Positions 25,052 to 33,172 of a DNA stretch of 48,420 nt are shown here, in pieces; positions within the stretch are counted from its first letter, which is position 1, and each line of letters opens with the position of its first letter. The DNA comes from Actinomycetes bacterium (GTDB lineage: Bacteria > Actinomycetota > Coriobacteriia > WRKU01 > WQUG01): positions 1 to 48,420 of the forward strand of contig JAISUC010000027.1 in NCBI GenBank assembly GCA_031272275.1. Direction: 5' to 3'. A program made the translations under genes and the position numbers. The notes below the pieces were generated by a model. It was not told where the DNA came from. It did no database searches and saw only the letters and a list, made by a program, of their open reading frames with translations.

Positions 25052-25222
25052 CTAGGCTGCCCGGCGCATTTCGGGGATACAGGGCGGGGGAGTGTGAACG
25101 CTGCACACCTGTCCGGTCCCCGGGATTGCCGGATATCCGTAGCGCTGAGGCATATCAGGCAATTAATGTGAACGCACTTACCGACTAAGCGAACCGACTA
25201 AGCAAACAGGGAGGACTGACTG

Positions 25223-26524
25223 ATGCCGATTTGGAATCCGGAATATGAATGTATGGAGCGCGCGCAGATGCGCGAGCTGCAACTGTCGCGCCTGAAAGAC
25301 CAGATCACGCGCGCCTACACGCACAGTAAGCACTATCACGCCGCACTGGACGCGGCGGGTGTGCATCCCGGCGACATTCACGAGTTGTCGGACCTGGCGA
25401 AACTGCCGTTCACCGACAAAACCGCGCTGCGCGATAACTACCCCTTTGGGATGTTCACGGTGCCGATGAACGAGATCGTGCGCGTGCATTCATCCAGCGG
25501 GACCACCGGAAAACCCATCGTGGTGGGCTACACACGCGCCGACCTGCAGATATGGACAGAAATGTGCGCGCGCCTGTGTTCGGCTGCGGGTGTCACGGCG
25601 GACGACCGGGTGGATATGACGTTTTTGTATGGCATGTTCACCGGGGGCTGGGGGATGCATTACGCGATCGAGCGTATCGGGGCGACTATCATCCCGGCGG
25701 GCTCGGGCGCGACTGAGCGCCACCTGATGATGATGCAGGATTTCGGGACGACCGTGTTTATCGGCACCCCGTCCTATGCCGTGTACCTGTCAGAAGTGGG
25801 CGAGCGCGAGGGTATCGATTTCGCGCAGCTGCCGATACGGCTGGGCCTGTTCGGTGGCGAGGCGACGTCTGTTGCCATGCGCAAGGAAATCGAGGCGCGC
25901 ATGGGAATCCGCGCGACCGATAACTATGGTCTGTCCGAGGTGGGAGGACCCGGGGTTGCGGGCGAATGCGAGGTCGGTGTCGGCCGCCACGTAAACGAGG
26001 ACAATTTCTATCCCGAGATCATCGATCCGGATACCGGCGAGGTCTTGCCGGAAGGTGAGGTGGGCGAGCTGGTCTTGACCACGCTGACCAAAGAGGCGAT
26101 GCCGATTTTGCGTTACCGCACCCACGACCTGACGCGGCTGACCTATGAGCCCTGTGCCTGCGGGCGAACCCTGTGTCGTATCGATCCGGTACGCACGCGC
26201 ACCGATGACATGCTGATCATCCGTGGCGTGAACGTCTATCCCAGCCAGGTTGAAGACATCCTGTTCAGCGTCGAAGGGGTATCTCCGCATTACCTGATCG
26301 TTGTCGACCGCAAGTCCGGTCTGGACAACCTGGAGATTCGTCTGGAGATTGACGCCGCCCTGTTCAGCGACCGTATGGAGCCTTTGGTCGAGATGCAAGA
26401 GCGGATCGCCGAAAAAGTGCAAGCGGTGTTGGGTCTGCGCGCACACATCCGCTTGGTCGAGCCGGGCTCCATCGAGCGTACCCAGGGCAAGAGTAAGCGC
26501 GTCCTGGACCGTCGCAAGCTGTAA
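25223..26524 (+). CDS. paaK: Phenylacetate--CoA ligase
   Basis: This AMP-forming ligase activates phenylacetate (or another aryl acid) to its CoA ester. The 433-residue length is typical. The ATP loop is VHSSSGTTGKPIVVGYT, the A5-type motif is DNYGLSEVGGPGVAGEC, and the A8 hinge is RTDDMLIIRGVNVYPSQVED. In anaerobes this enzyme is usually part of aromatic amino acid fermentation with indolepyruvate:ferredoxin oxidoreductase, but no such gene is in the window. The start follows AGGGAGGA. A strong terminator lies after the gene. Confidence 0.95.
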   Translation: MPIWNPEYECMERAQMRELQLSRLKDQITRAYTHSKHYHAALDAAGVHPGDIHELSDLAKLPFTDKTALRDNYPFGMFTVPMNEIVRVHSSSGTTGKPIVVGYTRADLQIWTEMCARLCSAAGVTADDRVDMTFLYGMFTGGWGMHYAIERIGATIIPAGSGATERHLMMMQDFGTTVFIGTPSYAVYLSEVGEREGIDFAQLPIRLGLFGGEATSVAMRKEIEARMGIRATDNYGLSEVGGPGVAGECEVGVGRHVNEDNFYPEIIDPDTGEVLPEGEVGELVLTTLTKEAMPILRYRTHDLTRLTYEPCACGRTLCRIDPVRTRTDDMLIIRGVNVYPSQVEDILFSVEGVSPHYLIVVDRKSGLDNLEIRLEIDAALFSDRMEPLVEMQERIAEKVQAVLGLRAHIRLVEPGSIERTQGKSKRVLDRRKL

Positions 26525-26555
26525 TGCATGCTGCTTGAAACATTCTGACTGCACG

Positions 26556-26615
26556 AATGGGGAGGATGCCGATAAAAAGCTTTACAGCTTTTTCGGACAC
26601 CTCCCCATTTTGTTT
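26556..26615 (+). terminator. Long intrinsic terminator of paaK
   Basis: An outer stem AATGGGGAGG (26556-26565) with CCTCCCCATT (26600-26609) encloses an inner stem of AAAAAGCT with AGCTTTTT. TTTTGTTTG follows at once. The inner segment GATGCCGATAAAAAGCTTTA recurs at 26744-26763. Confidence 0.88.
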
Positions 26616-26661
26616 GACGCTGAAAGCTGCTGCCTCGGGTTTGATCTTGACCACCCCCACC

Positions 26662-26696
26662 GTCATTGCGAGGCGACGTAGTCGCCGTGGCAATCC
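26662..26696. repeat. GTCATTGCGAG/GGCAATCC element
   Basis: The element reads GTCATTGCGAG, then the hairpin core GCGACGTAGTCGC, then CGTGGCAATCC. It belongs to the same family as the copies at 1056, 1116, 31104, 35271 and 48314. Confidence 0.85.
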
Positions 26697-26783
26697 ATAA
26701 CGGGTTTGACCTTGACCTTGACCTTAATCCGACACTGAAAGACGATGCCGATAAAAAGCTTTAGGTGGCATCAGATTTGCCCG

Positions 26784-26789
26784 TATAAT
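26784..26789 (+). promoter_or_regulatory. -10 element of the proline iminopeptidase promoter
   Basis: A consensus TATAAT lies 56 bases before the gene. The hexamer 17 bases upstream is TTAGGT, a weak -35. Confidence 0.55.
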
Positions 26790-26845
26790 GAAATGAGTAT
26801 TGAGTTGTACGTACGCGAGGGCAGCACAAGGGGAAGGGATACAGC

Positions 26846-27727
26846 ATGGGCACCACCGTAACGACCGGAACGATTCCATTCAAAGGCTACGAGACCTGGT
26901 ATCAGCGGGTTACCCCCGACGCAGCAGGCGACAAAGCGCCGCTGTTGACCTTTCACGGGGGGCCGGGTGCCTGTCACAACTACCTGAAATCACTCGACGG
27001 GATAGCAGAACAGCACGGGCGCGAGGTCATCTACTATGACCAGTTGGGCTGCGGAAACTCCCCCACGGACGAACGTCCAGATCTGTGGTGCATCGACACC
27101 TACGTACAGGAAGTCGATGTCGTACGCGAAGCCTTAAGGCTTGACCGTGTGCACCTGCTGGGCCAAAGCTGGGGCGGGATGCTGGCACAGGAATACGCGC
27201 TGACGCAACCGGACGGCGTGCTGTCCATGGTCGTGGCGTCATCTCTCGCCTCTATTCCCCTGTGGCAGGCAGAGGCCGTGCGCCTGATCAAGCTGATGGC
27301 GCCCGAGCAGCGCGACGTCTTGCTGCGCGCACTGGATACCGGCGACTTTACCGGCGAGGCTTTTGAGGCCGCTACCAAAGAGTACGTCCGGCGTCATGAA
27401 ATCGAGCTGGAGGTCTGGCCCGACTACGTCGAGCAGAGTTTCTCGCATATGTCGCCCGTCTATCCGCATATGTGGGGTCCCGAAGAGTTCGTTTGCACGG
27501 GAACACTCGCAGACTGGGATATCACCGACCGTATTGGCGCCATCAAAATCCCGACGCTGGTTACCACAGGCGTCCAGGACGAGGCGACGCCCTATATCGC
27601 ACAGGCAATCGCACACAACATTCCGGGTGCCCGTCTGGAGCTGATTCCGGGAACGCACCTGTGCCATGTGGAGCACCCGGCAGAATACAACGCGCTGGTC
27701 GATGCGTTCCTGGGACAGCACGACTAG
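26846..27727 (+). CDS. Proline iminopeptidase-like alpha/beta hydrolase
   Basis: The 293-residue protein is an S33-family aminopeptidase, which releases N-terminal proline or other residues from peptides. The oxyanion loop is FHGGPGACHNY (HGGP at 37-40). The nucleophile elbow is LGQSWGG with Ser108. The acid is the Asp in TTGVQDEATP, and the base His lies in PGTHLCHVEHP. QLGCGNS follows the HGGP loop as in the tricorn-factor/PIP group. It is preceded by AAGGGGAAGGGA as ribosome site. Substrate specificity is inferred from the family. Confidence 0.9.
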   Translation: MGTTVTTGTIPFKGYETWYQRVTPDAAGDKAPLLTFHGGPGACHNYLKSLDGIAEQHGREVIYYDQLGCGNSPTDERPDLWCIDTYVQEVDVVREALRLDRVHLLGQSWGGMLAQEYALTQPDGVLSMVVASSLASIPLWQAEAVRLIKLMAPEQRDVLLRALDTGDFTGEAFEAATKEYVRRHEIELEVWPDYVEQSFSHMSPVYPHMWGPEEFVCTGTLADWDITDRIGAIKIPTLVTTGVQDEATPYIAQAIAHNIPGARLELIPGTHLCHVEHPAEYNALVDAFLGQHD

Positions 27728-27765
27728 GCACACGTCGACGCCGGGAGCCGGGAAGCATATCACCG

Positions 27766-28176
27766 ATGCCACAGCTGTTCTATAAGCGCCATATTGACAC
27801 GCTGATCGACATTTTCGGCGATCTGGATTCGGTTGAACGCGAACTGAACCACAACCAACTGACGATGGATCACCTGCGTGCGGCAGAGTTGTATGCCAAG
27901 GCGCGCAGCTATGTGCATGTGGTCGATACCATTCCGCTGCCGCGCAAGCTGCGCCCCGCCGCGCGTGCGGTGGCGGATGCCGCTTGGTTGTTGGCGCAGA
28001 TGATCGAGCCGGTCGCGATCGTGGATGCCGAAGACGAGCTGCGCCCTGTGGGCGAGGCACGCAAATACGGCGGCATCCAACCCAGCGAGACGCATTTTCA
28101 ACCGGATGCCTTTGACCGCTATGCCGACTACATGGAAAAAGCCCGCACGCTGTTGGCGATCCCGGTCCCCGCGTAA
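27766..28176 (+). CDS. Protein of unknown function, 136 residues
   Basis: I do not recognise a family. The product looks soluble and mainly helical, with no signal peptide or membrane segment. It opens with a hydrophobic/acidic helix (YKRHIDTLIDIFGDLDSVER), has a middle segment of small and basic residues (IPLPRKLRPAARAVADAAWL), and ends with an aromatic, charged helix (FDRYADYMEKARTLL). The start is the first ATG after the iminopeptidase gene, with GGGAAG upstream. It shares the direction and probably the transcript of that gene, 38 bases apart. Confidence 0.65.
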   Translation: MPQLFYKRHIDTLIDIFGDLDSVERELNHNQLTMDHLRAAELYAKARSYVHVVDTIPLPRKLRPAARAVADAAWLLAQMIEPVAIVDAEDELRPVGEARKYGGIQPSETHFQPDAFDRYADYMEKARTLLAIPVPA

Positions 28177-28221
28177 CCCCGCGCGTAACCGCAAAACTGA
28201 GCATCTGCGTGCCGCCTGTGG

Positions 28222-28227
28222 TACTAT
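28222..28227 (+). promoter_or_regulatory. -10 element upstream of the binding-protein gene
   Basis: TACTAT (within TACTATATA) lies 28 bases before the start codon and just ahead of the AGGAGGGAAAGG ribosome site. Confidence 0.45.
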
Positions 28228-28255
28228 ATACGCGGCACAAACAGGAGGGAAAGGC

Positions 28256-29971
28256 ATGTTTGGGGACGTGAGGCGCCGGTTTGGGCGCCGGTTATCACAA
28301 GCACTATCACAGAGACTGGCCGAAGCCAAGCGGGTCGTGACGCAGCCCTTGCGTCTGGGCGCCTTGCTGCTGGCTGCCACCATGCTGCTGCTGCCCCTGA
28401 CGGCGTGCAGAGATTCCGGGAAAGACACTCAATCCTCATCCATCAAATCAGCCGCCATGGCCAGCGGAGAAAAGAAAATCACCGTCGCCATCAGCAGCGA
28501 GCCCATCAGCTTGGACGCGGCGCAGACAATGGACTATAACAGCGACCGCGTGTCCGAGGACATTTATGACACCCTGTTGCGTTTCGCCGACGGCAGCATG
28601 GAGATTGAGCCTGCACTGTGTGAACGCTACGAGGTATCCGACGACGGCTTGGTGTACACCCTGCACTTGCGGCACGGCGTGAAGTTTCACGACGGGACCG
28701 ATTTCAATGCGGCTGCAGTACTCTTTAACTACCAGCGCCTGACTGACAAAAAGAACCCCTACTATGGCATCGGAACCTATCCTTTTGGCGAGTTGGTTGC
28801 GAGCACCGTGAAAACACTCACCGCACAAAATGAAGATACGGTGATTATCACGCTCTACCGCGCCGACGCATCGTTTCCCACCGCGCTGGCGATCCCCCAG
28901 GTGGCCGCCATCCCCTCGCCCACGGCGATCAAGAAACTGGGCAAGGACTACGGCAAAAACCCCGTGGGGACCGGTCCCTATAAGTTCAAAAGCTGGGTTC
29001 CCGGAAACGAGATCACCTTTGTAAGCAATCCGGATTACTGGGGCGGAGCCCCTGCCGTCACGCGTCTGGTTTATCGTTTCGTGATTGATCCGGCAGCCCG
29101 CCTGTCCCAGCTGAAAGCAGGCACCGTTGACATGGCGGTGAACATTTCCCCGTCCGGCGTCGACGAGCTGAAGGCCTCTGAAAGCATCGTGGTCGACACG
29201 CTGCAGCTGCGCCACACCTGGTTTCTGATTCCGAACACATCGGTCGCGCCGTTCAACGAGGTCCGCGTGCGTCAGGCGTTCGCCTATGCCATTAACCAGC
29301 AAAATATCGACAACTATATTTTGTTGGGAAGCGGCGAGGCGACAGACAATATGCTCCCCGAAAGCACGCCGCTGTTCAACGGGGACGTCGCGAGCTACGA
29401 CTATAACCCCGACAAGGCACGCGAGCTGCTGAAAGAGGCCGGCTACGAACACGGTCTCGAGATCGATTTCTATGTGCCGGAGTCGGGCCCCGGCATGCAG
29501 CAACCCAAATGGATGGGTAACGCCATCGTCGACAACCTGCAGGCGGTGGGCGTGATTTTGAACCTGAAGGTCGTCCCGTTCAACGACCTGCTGGAAATGG
29601 TCGTGCGTCCGCCCAAAGAACAGACGCTGCAGCTGTCGGCGTTGTCGTGGATCGGACAGCGGGGGACCGCCGAGGACTTTTTGTATCTGCTGTGCTACAG
29701 CAAGCTGACGCCCCCGCACGGCTTCAATATGTCGTATTGGTCGAACAAGCGCTTTGACAGTCTGCTGGAACAGGCACAGGTCTCGACCGACCTGCGTGAA
29801 CGCCACGCGCTGTTTCGCGAAATCCAGGAAATCGTCGCCGAGGAACTGCCTTATATTGCGATCGACCACGCCAGCGCGATAATCGCGTACAATAACCGCA
29901 TCCGCAACTTCAAGATCCACCCACGGGGCTTTTTGCGATTCAGCGCGGTTGATTTGGAACTGGCGGACTAG
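28256..29971 (+). CDS. Peptide/nickel-type ABC transporter substrate-binding lipoprotein
   Basis: The 571-residue protein is a family 5 extracellular solute-binding protein (oligopeptide, dipeptide or nickel type). It has a long, positively charged N-terminal region and a lipobox LPLTAC with Cys51 as the lipidated residue. The signature YEVSDDGLVYTLHLRHGVKF followed by HDGTDFNAAAVLFNYQRL is the family 5 pattern, and VGTGPYKFKSW and FVSNPDYWGG follow. No permease or ATPase gene is adjacent, so it is an orphan receptor that must work with a transporter encoded elsewhere. The ATG follows AGGAGGG; about 35 residues precede the hydrophobic core, longer than usual. Confidence 0.9.
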   Translation: MFGDVRRRFGRRLSQALSQRLAEAKRVVTQPLRLGALLLAATMLLLPLTACRDSGKDTQSSSIKSAAMASGEKKITVAISSEPISLDAAQTMDYNSDRVSEDIYDTLLRFADGSMEIEPALCERYEVSDDGLVYTLHLRHGVKFHDGTDFNAAAVLFNYQRLTDKKNPYYGIGTYPFGELVASTVKTLTAQNEDTVIITLYRADASFPTALAIPQVAAIPSPTAIKKLGKDYGKNPVGTGPYKFKSWVPGNEITFVSNPDYWGGAPAVTRLVYRFVIDPAARLSQLKAGTVDMAVNISPSGVDELKASESIVVDTLQLRHTWFLIPNTSVAPFNEVRVRQAFAYAINQQNIDNYILLGSGEATDNMLPESTPLFNGDVASYDYNPDKARELLKEAGYEHGLEIDFYVPESGPGMQQPKWMGNAIVDNLQAVGVILNLKVVPFNDLLEMVVRPPKEQTLQLSALSWIGQRGTAEDFLYLLCYSKLTPPHGFNMSYWSNKRFDSLLEQAQVSTDLRERHALFREIQEIVAEELPYIAIDHASAIIAYNNRIRNFKIHPRGFLRFSAVDLELAD

Positions 29972-30025
29972 GGCGAACCGAAAGGTGGCATCACACAGGG
30001 CAATGTATAGGAGGGCGGGGGAGTA

Positions 30026-30061
30026 ATGCCGGTCGGGGTGGCGACAGAGGTCGCGCTATGA
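30026..30061 (+). CDS. Possible leader peptide MPVGVATEVAL upstream of the cytochrome gene
   Basis: This 11-codon frame starts at an ATG 11 bases after a strong TAGGAGGG site (a GGGGGAGT copy lies between). Its stop overlaps the ATG of the cytochrome gene (ATGA). The cytochrome has only a weak site of its own, so the peptide could couple its translation. It is too short to judge by coding statistics. Confidence 0.35.
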   Translation: MPVGVATEVAL

Positions 30062-31044
30062 AACGATTGTTGCGGTTCTACGCCGATCCGGTGACGCGTC
30101 CGCGCGCGATAATCGTGACCGGGACCGCCATCATGTGCGTCATCATGTTCGCGCTGGTGATGGTGTTTGCCACCACCAGTTACTGGTTCTGTGCCGAGAT
30201 CTGCCACAGCGTCCAGGATGACAGCATCAGCGCCTACAAACGCAGCACCCACAGTCAGGTCAGTTGCGTGTCGTGCCATATGCCCGTGGGCGCAAATCCG
30301 GTCGTGTTCCTGTTGCACAAGGTCGAGGCCTTAGGCGAGCTGCCGCCGACGATTACCGGCACCTTTGAGGTGCCGCTGAATCCCGCAAGCCGCCTGGCTA
30401 TGAGCGAGGAAGCGTTCCCACCTGAAACCTGCCTGCAGTGTCATCGCGCAGTGCCGGATGTGACGCCGTCGTTCGGCCTGCAGCCGAATCACGAAATACA
30501 CGCCGATCACGACCTGCGCTGCACGTTCTGTCACAACCGGGTTGCCCATTCCGAATCGGGGGAGTGGGAGCCCCAAACCGTCAACCCCCGGACCGGTGAG
30601 AGCAGCTGGAAACACGTGAACTATATCAGCATGGCGGGCTGTTTCCGTTGTCACGGGCAAAAGGATGGGGCCCCTGCCAGCGGCGAGTGCACTAACTGCC
30701 ATGTGTCCTATCACGACCTGCGACCGGCCGATCACAAGGTCGATTCATGGAAGACCACGCATTCCGCCAGCGCGATTCGCGAACAGCTGCGGGTCAGTGC
30801 GGTCGTGCTGTACTATGCGAACCGCGGGGTGGACGCAAAGGTCACGCCTGCGCGCAAGGTTCGCGATGTGGCGCTGCTGGACAAAGAGGAGAAGGGTCGA
30901 CGTTTGACCGAAGAAGAAAAAGAGACGCAGGCGCAGTGGCCGCTCGCCCCGATGTCTGCCGTCGAGCGCTGCACGATGTGTCACCTGAAGGTGGATGATT
31001 GCGATCCCTGTCACCAAGTGAATCGGATCCACGTCGATGACTAG
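30058..31044 (+). CDS. NapC/NirT-type membrane-anchored multiheme cytochrome c
   Basis: This family moves electrons from membrane quinols to periplasmic or exocellular reductases. The 328-residue protein has one N-terminal membrane anchor (about residues 17-40), then eight heme motifs: CAEICH (45-50, the CX3CH form near the quinol side), and CXXCH at 70, 125, 155, 195, 211, 305 and 315. Four hemes fill the NapC-like part and the rest extend it, so the count exceeds plain tetraheme NapC. No terminal reductase gene is adjacent; a lipoprotein gene overlaps its 3' end. Coriobacteria use many such cytochromes in anaerobic respiration, which is the inferred role. Confidence 0.92.
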   Translation: MKRLLRFYADPVTRPRAIIVTGTAIMCVIMFALVMVFATTSYWFCAEICHSVQDDSISAYKRSTHSQVSCVSCHMPVGANPVVFLLHKVEALGELPPTITGTFEVPLNPASRLAMSEEAFPPETCLQCHRAVPDVTPSFGLQPNHEIHADHDLRCTFCHNRVAHSESGEWEPQTVNPRTGESSWKHVNYISMAGCFRCHGQKDGAPASGECTNCHVSYHDLRPADHKVDSWKTTHSASAIREQLRVSAVVLYYANRGVDAKVTPARKVRDVALLDKEEKGRRLTEEEKETQAQWPLAPMSAVERCTMCHLKVDDCDPCHQVNRIHVDD

Positions 31045-31798
31045 CGAGAAGCGCATGCATATGACCGCATCCCGCGGTACCGGGATGTGTGCACCCCCCA
31101 CACGTCATTGCGAGGGCGGCGGTATGTGCCGCCCGTGGCAATCCACTCCAATCGGCAAAATCGCGCTGGTTCTGTGTGCGTTGCTCTGTGCATGTAGCCT
31201 GCTGTTGCTATCCGGCTGCCAGGACAAGGATCAGACGATGGCGGCCGAACCTATCGGGTCGGCGGTCATTCCCGGCGAGGACGGCGAGGGCGATTACTCG
31301 CGCCTGCGCGAACAGATTCTGCGTGAACCGGCAGTCCGGGCGACCAAGCCCAACACCACGGCTGATTTCACCATCTCGCTGTTGCACTCGATGCAGGCGC
31401 GCAAGTTTGTGATCACCCAGGGTATCGATATGGAATCAGTCGCCTATTATTTCGAGCAGCACCCCGAGCTGGGCACCGGTGCCGCCTACCTGGAACTGAA
31501 CAGTGGGAACCTCAGCTACGACGAACGGCGCGTGGTGGTGACCGACGATTTAGACCTGGGCGACATGCGCGAAACGGTCGAGCGCCTGCTGAAAGCGAGC
31601 CCCTTTGACCTGACCATCTATGTGGCAAGCGACGCCGTCCAGTTCCGGATCCACTGGTGGGATACCTTTGGATCGCCTTTGACCGAAGACATCTTCTACT
31701 TGTATGGCGTGAATTACAACTACGGGGATGCACGCAACGAGGGATTCATCCGCTTTGCGCCCTATTGGTATTACCGCGAATTCGTCGGCGTCGGCTGA
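31037..31798 (+). CDS. Lipoprotein encoded with the multiheme cytochrome
   Basis: The product has a signal peptide with lipobox LLSGC (Cys61 from the first ATG) and a soluble domain of about 190 residues that I do not recognise, with FVITQGIDMESVAYYFEQHP and IHWWDTFGSPLTEDIFYLYG. The first ATG overlaps the cytochrome stop by eight bases. The start is uncertain. Residues 22-37 (TRHCEGGGMCRPWQST) are just a translated copy of the dispersed repeat, and an ATG inside it at 31124, seven bases after GAGGG, would give a normal 31-residue signal peptide. It is probably co-expressed with the cytochrome and located outside the membrane near it; function unknown. Confidence 0.75.
   Translation: MTSEKRMHMTASRGTGMCAPPTRHCEGGGMCRPWQSTPIGKIALVLCALLCACSLLLLSGCQDKDQTMAAEPIGSAVIPGEDGEGDYSRLREQILREPAVRATKPNTTADFTISLLHSMQARKFVITQGIDMESVAYYFEQHPELGTGAAYLELNSGNLSYDERRVVVTDDLDLGDMRETVERLLKASPFDLTIYVASDAVQFRIHWWDTFGSPLTEDIFYLYGVNYNYGDARNEGFIRFAPYWYYREFVGVG
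31104..31144. repeat. GTCATTGCGAG/GGCAATCC element inside a coding region
   Basis: This copy has the core GGCGGCGGTATGTGCCGCC between GTCATTGCGAG and GGCAATCC. It lies in the N-terminal region of the lipoprotein gene and contains both a GAGGG and an ATG in that gene's frame. Confidence 0.85.
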
Positions 31799-31885
31799 CG
31801 TGGCCTCCTCCACGGCCCCCAACAGCACGAAACGCAGAGCACAAAACGCAGACGTCGGGACGCACTCCCCCGAAATCACTGATGA

Positions 31886-33172
31886 TTAGTCGTTATGGTT
31901 GTCGCTGGTGTCGCTGATGGCGCCCGAGACTTTGTATTTCGTGTGGCCGGAGGCCGAATCGTACCAGGTGTAGGTCTTGTAGTTCTGCAAAAAATCGTCC
32001 GTATAGTCTGTGACCTGCACCGAATAGGCTTTCAGTATCATCTGCAGGTCGTTGGGTAGCACCTGCTTGACGCTGTTTTGATCCTTCATCAGGTTGCACC
32101 AGACCCCGTGCGTTTCAACGGCGGTTTCGTCGTTTTCGTCCATGCGATCGCGCACGCCTTTGGCGTCCTCGGCCGGATAGGCGTCCGCCAGCCCGAAAAT
32201 GTGCCCCGTTTCATGCGCACAGGCCGCCCCGAAGTTTTTGCCGGTCAGGTGCGTGCGTTTCTGCGCGGTCTTGTTCGATTCGGTCTGCGTGGTGGTCGGC
32301 AGATACATCACCGACGGCGTCCCGGGATATCCCACAGGACCTTGCGGATGCGCGTGATACCAGTGGTTGCCCGATACCGATTCCGGGCATTCCCCGGGCG
32401 CGTAGGCGGGACATTCGCCGCCGATACAGACCGCGACATATTGCTGTGCGCTGCGATCGGACGCCGCGCGTTCCAGGTCCGCCTTGGTCCCGTTGTGGAA
32501 ATGAACCTCGGTGGTATACGAGTACACATCGCTTTCAACCGTGATCGACCAATAGTCCTTGACGCCTGCGCGATATTCGGTCGCCAGCGCCGAGTCCTTA
32601 TCGATGTCTTTGGGCGCCGCATCCGGCGTGTCATAGCTGACGTATGCCAGCCACAGGTGAATCTGCAGCGTATTGTCGTCGGTCAGCAGGTATTTCACGG
32701 CCGGTTTCAGCACGTCGCCGGTGCTGACTTTCACGGTCGCGTCCTCGATGTCGTCGGCACTGCCGCCGATTTGTATGCCCTCGTATTTCTTGAAAAAGTC
32801 GGTCGTGAACTCGGCCTTGGTCACGCCGTCGGGCAGCGCGGTGGGGTCGGACGGGTCGGCCTGGGTCTCGTCGTCGTTGTCGTTGATGGCATCGTCGGCC
32901 TCGGCCACCAGCTCCTTGAAGCCCTCTTTGGCGGCCTCGGTGTACTTGTTGCAGCCGGTCAGCGTGATAATCCCGAATACAAACAGGGGGAGTATACAGA
33001 GCGACGCATAGCTGCGCCACGACGCCTGTTTCGCTCCACCGGCGCGCTGTCCCCATGCGCGGTGGCGGGGACGGTGCAGCGGATGGGGCGTCGGCTGGGA
33101 CGGCGGCGTTGTCGTGCCGTCTGCCGTTCGACCGTCACCAGGTCCGGGTGTATCGTGAGCTGTAGTTATCAT
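31886..33172 (-). CDS. Lipoprotein with metzincin-type zinc protease motif
   Basis: The 428-residue product has a long hydrophilic N-terminal region, then a hydrophobic segment ending in a lipobox (LTGC, Cys74). The catalytic zinc motif is HETGHIFGLAD at 320-330 (HExxHxxGxxD), in which the Asp replaces the third His, as in the gametolysin/snapalysin-like metalloproteases. Upstream of it lies a Cys-containing loop (VCIGGECPAYAPGECPE). An extracellular, membrane-tethered protease is inferred. The ATG used lies inside the end of the neighbouring lipoprotein gene (38-base overlap), so translation may be coupled. A shorter start nearer the signal peptide is possible but no clear site is seen. Confidence 0.78.
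   Translation of the reverse strand: MITTAHDTPGPGDGRTADGTTTPPSQPTPHPLHRPRHRAWGQRAGGAKQASWRSYASLCILPLFVFGIITLTGCNKYTEAAKEGFKELVAEADDAINDNDDETQADPSDPTALPDGVTKAEFTTDFFKKYEGIQIGGSADDIEDATVKVSTGDVLKPAVKYLLTDDNTLQIHLWLAYVSYDTPDAAPKDIDKDSALATEYRAGVKDYWSITVESDVYSYTTEVHFHNGTKADLERAASDRSAQQYVAVCIGGECPAYAPGECPESVSGNHWYHAHPQGPVGYPGTPSVMYLPTTTQTESNKTAQKRTHLTGKNFGAACAHETGHIFGLADAYPAEDAKGVRDRMDENDETAVETHGVWCNLMKDQNSVKQVLPNDLQMILKAYSVQVTDYTDDFLQNYKTYTWYDSASGHTKYKVSGAISDTSDNHND

Larger units (their letters stand above)
26525..26845. other. Intergenic stretch between paaK and the proline iminopeptidase gene
   Basis: No gene is seen in these 321 bases. They hold the paaK terminator, one copy of the GTCATTGCGAG/GGCAATCC element (26662-26696), a triple CTTGAC repeat (26710-26727), and a second copy of a 20-base piece of the terminator inside the GATGCC/GGCATC hairpin (26744-26772). 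The promoter of the next gene ends the stretch. Phrases such as CGGGTTTGA(T/C)CTTGACC and GACxCTGAAAG occur on both sides of the repeat element, as if the region had been duplicated and rearranged. Confidence 0.7.
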
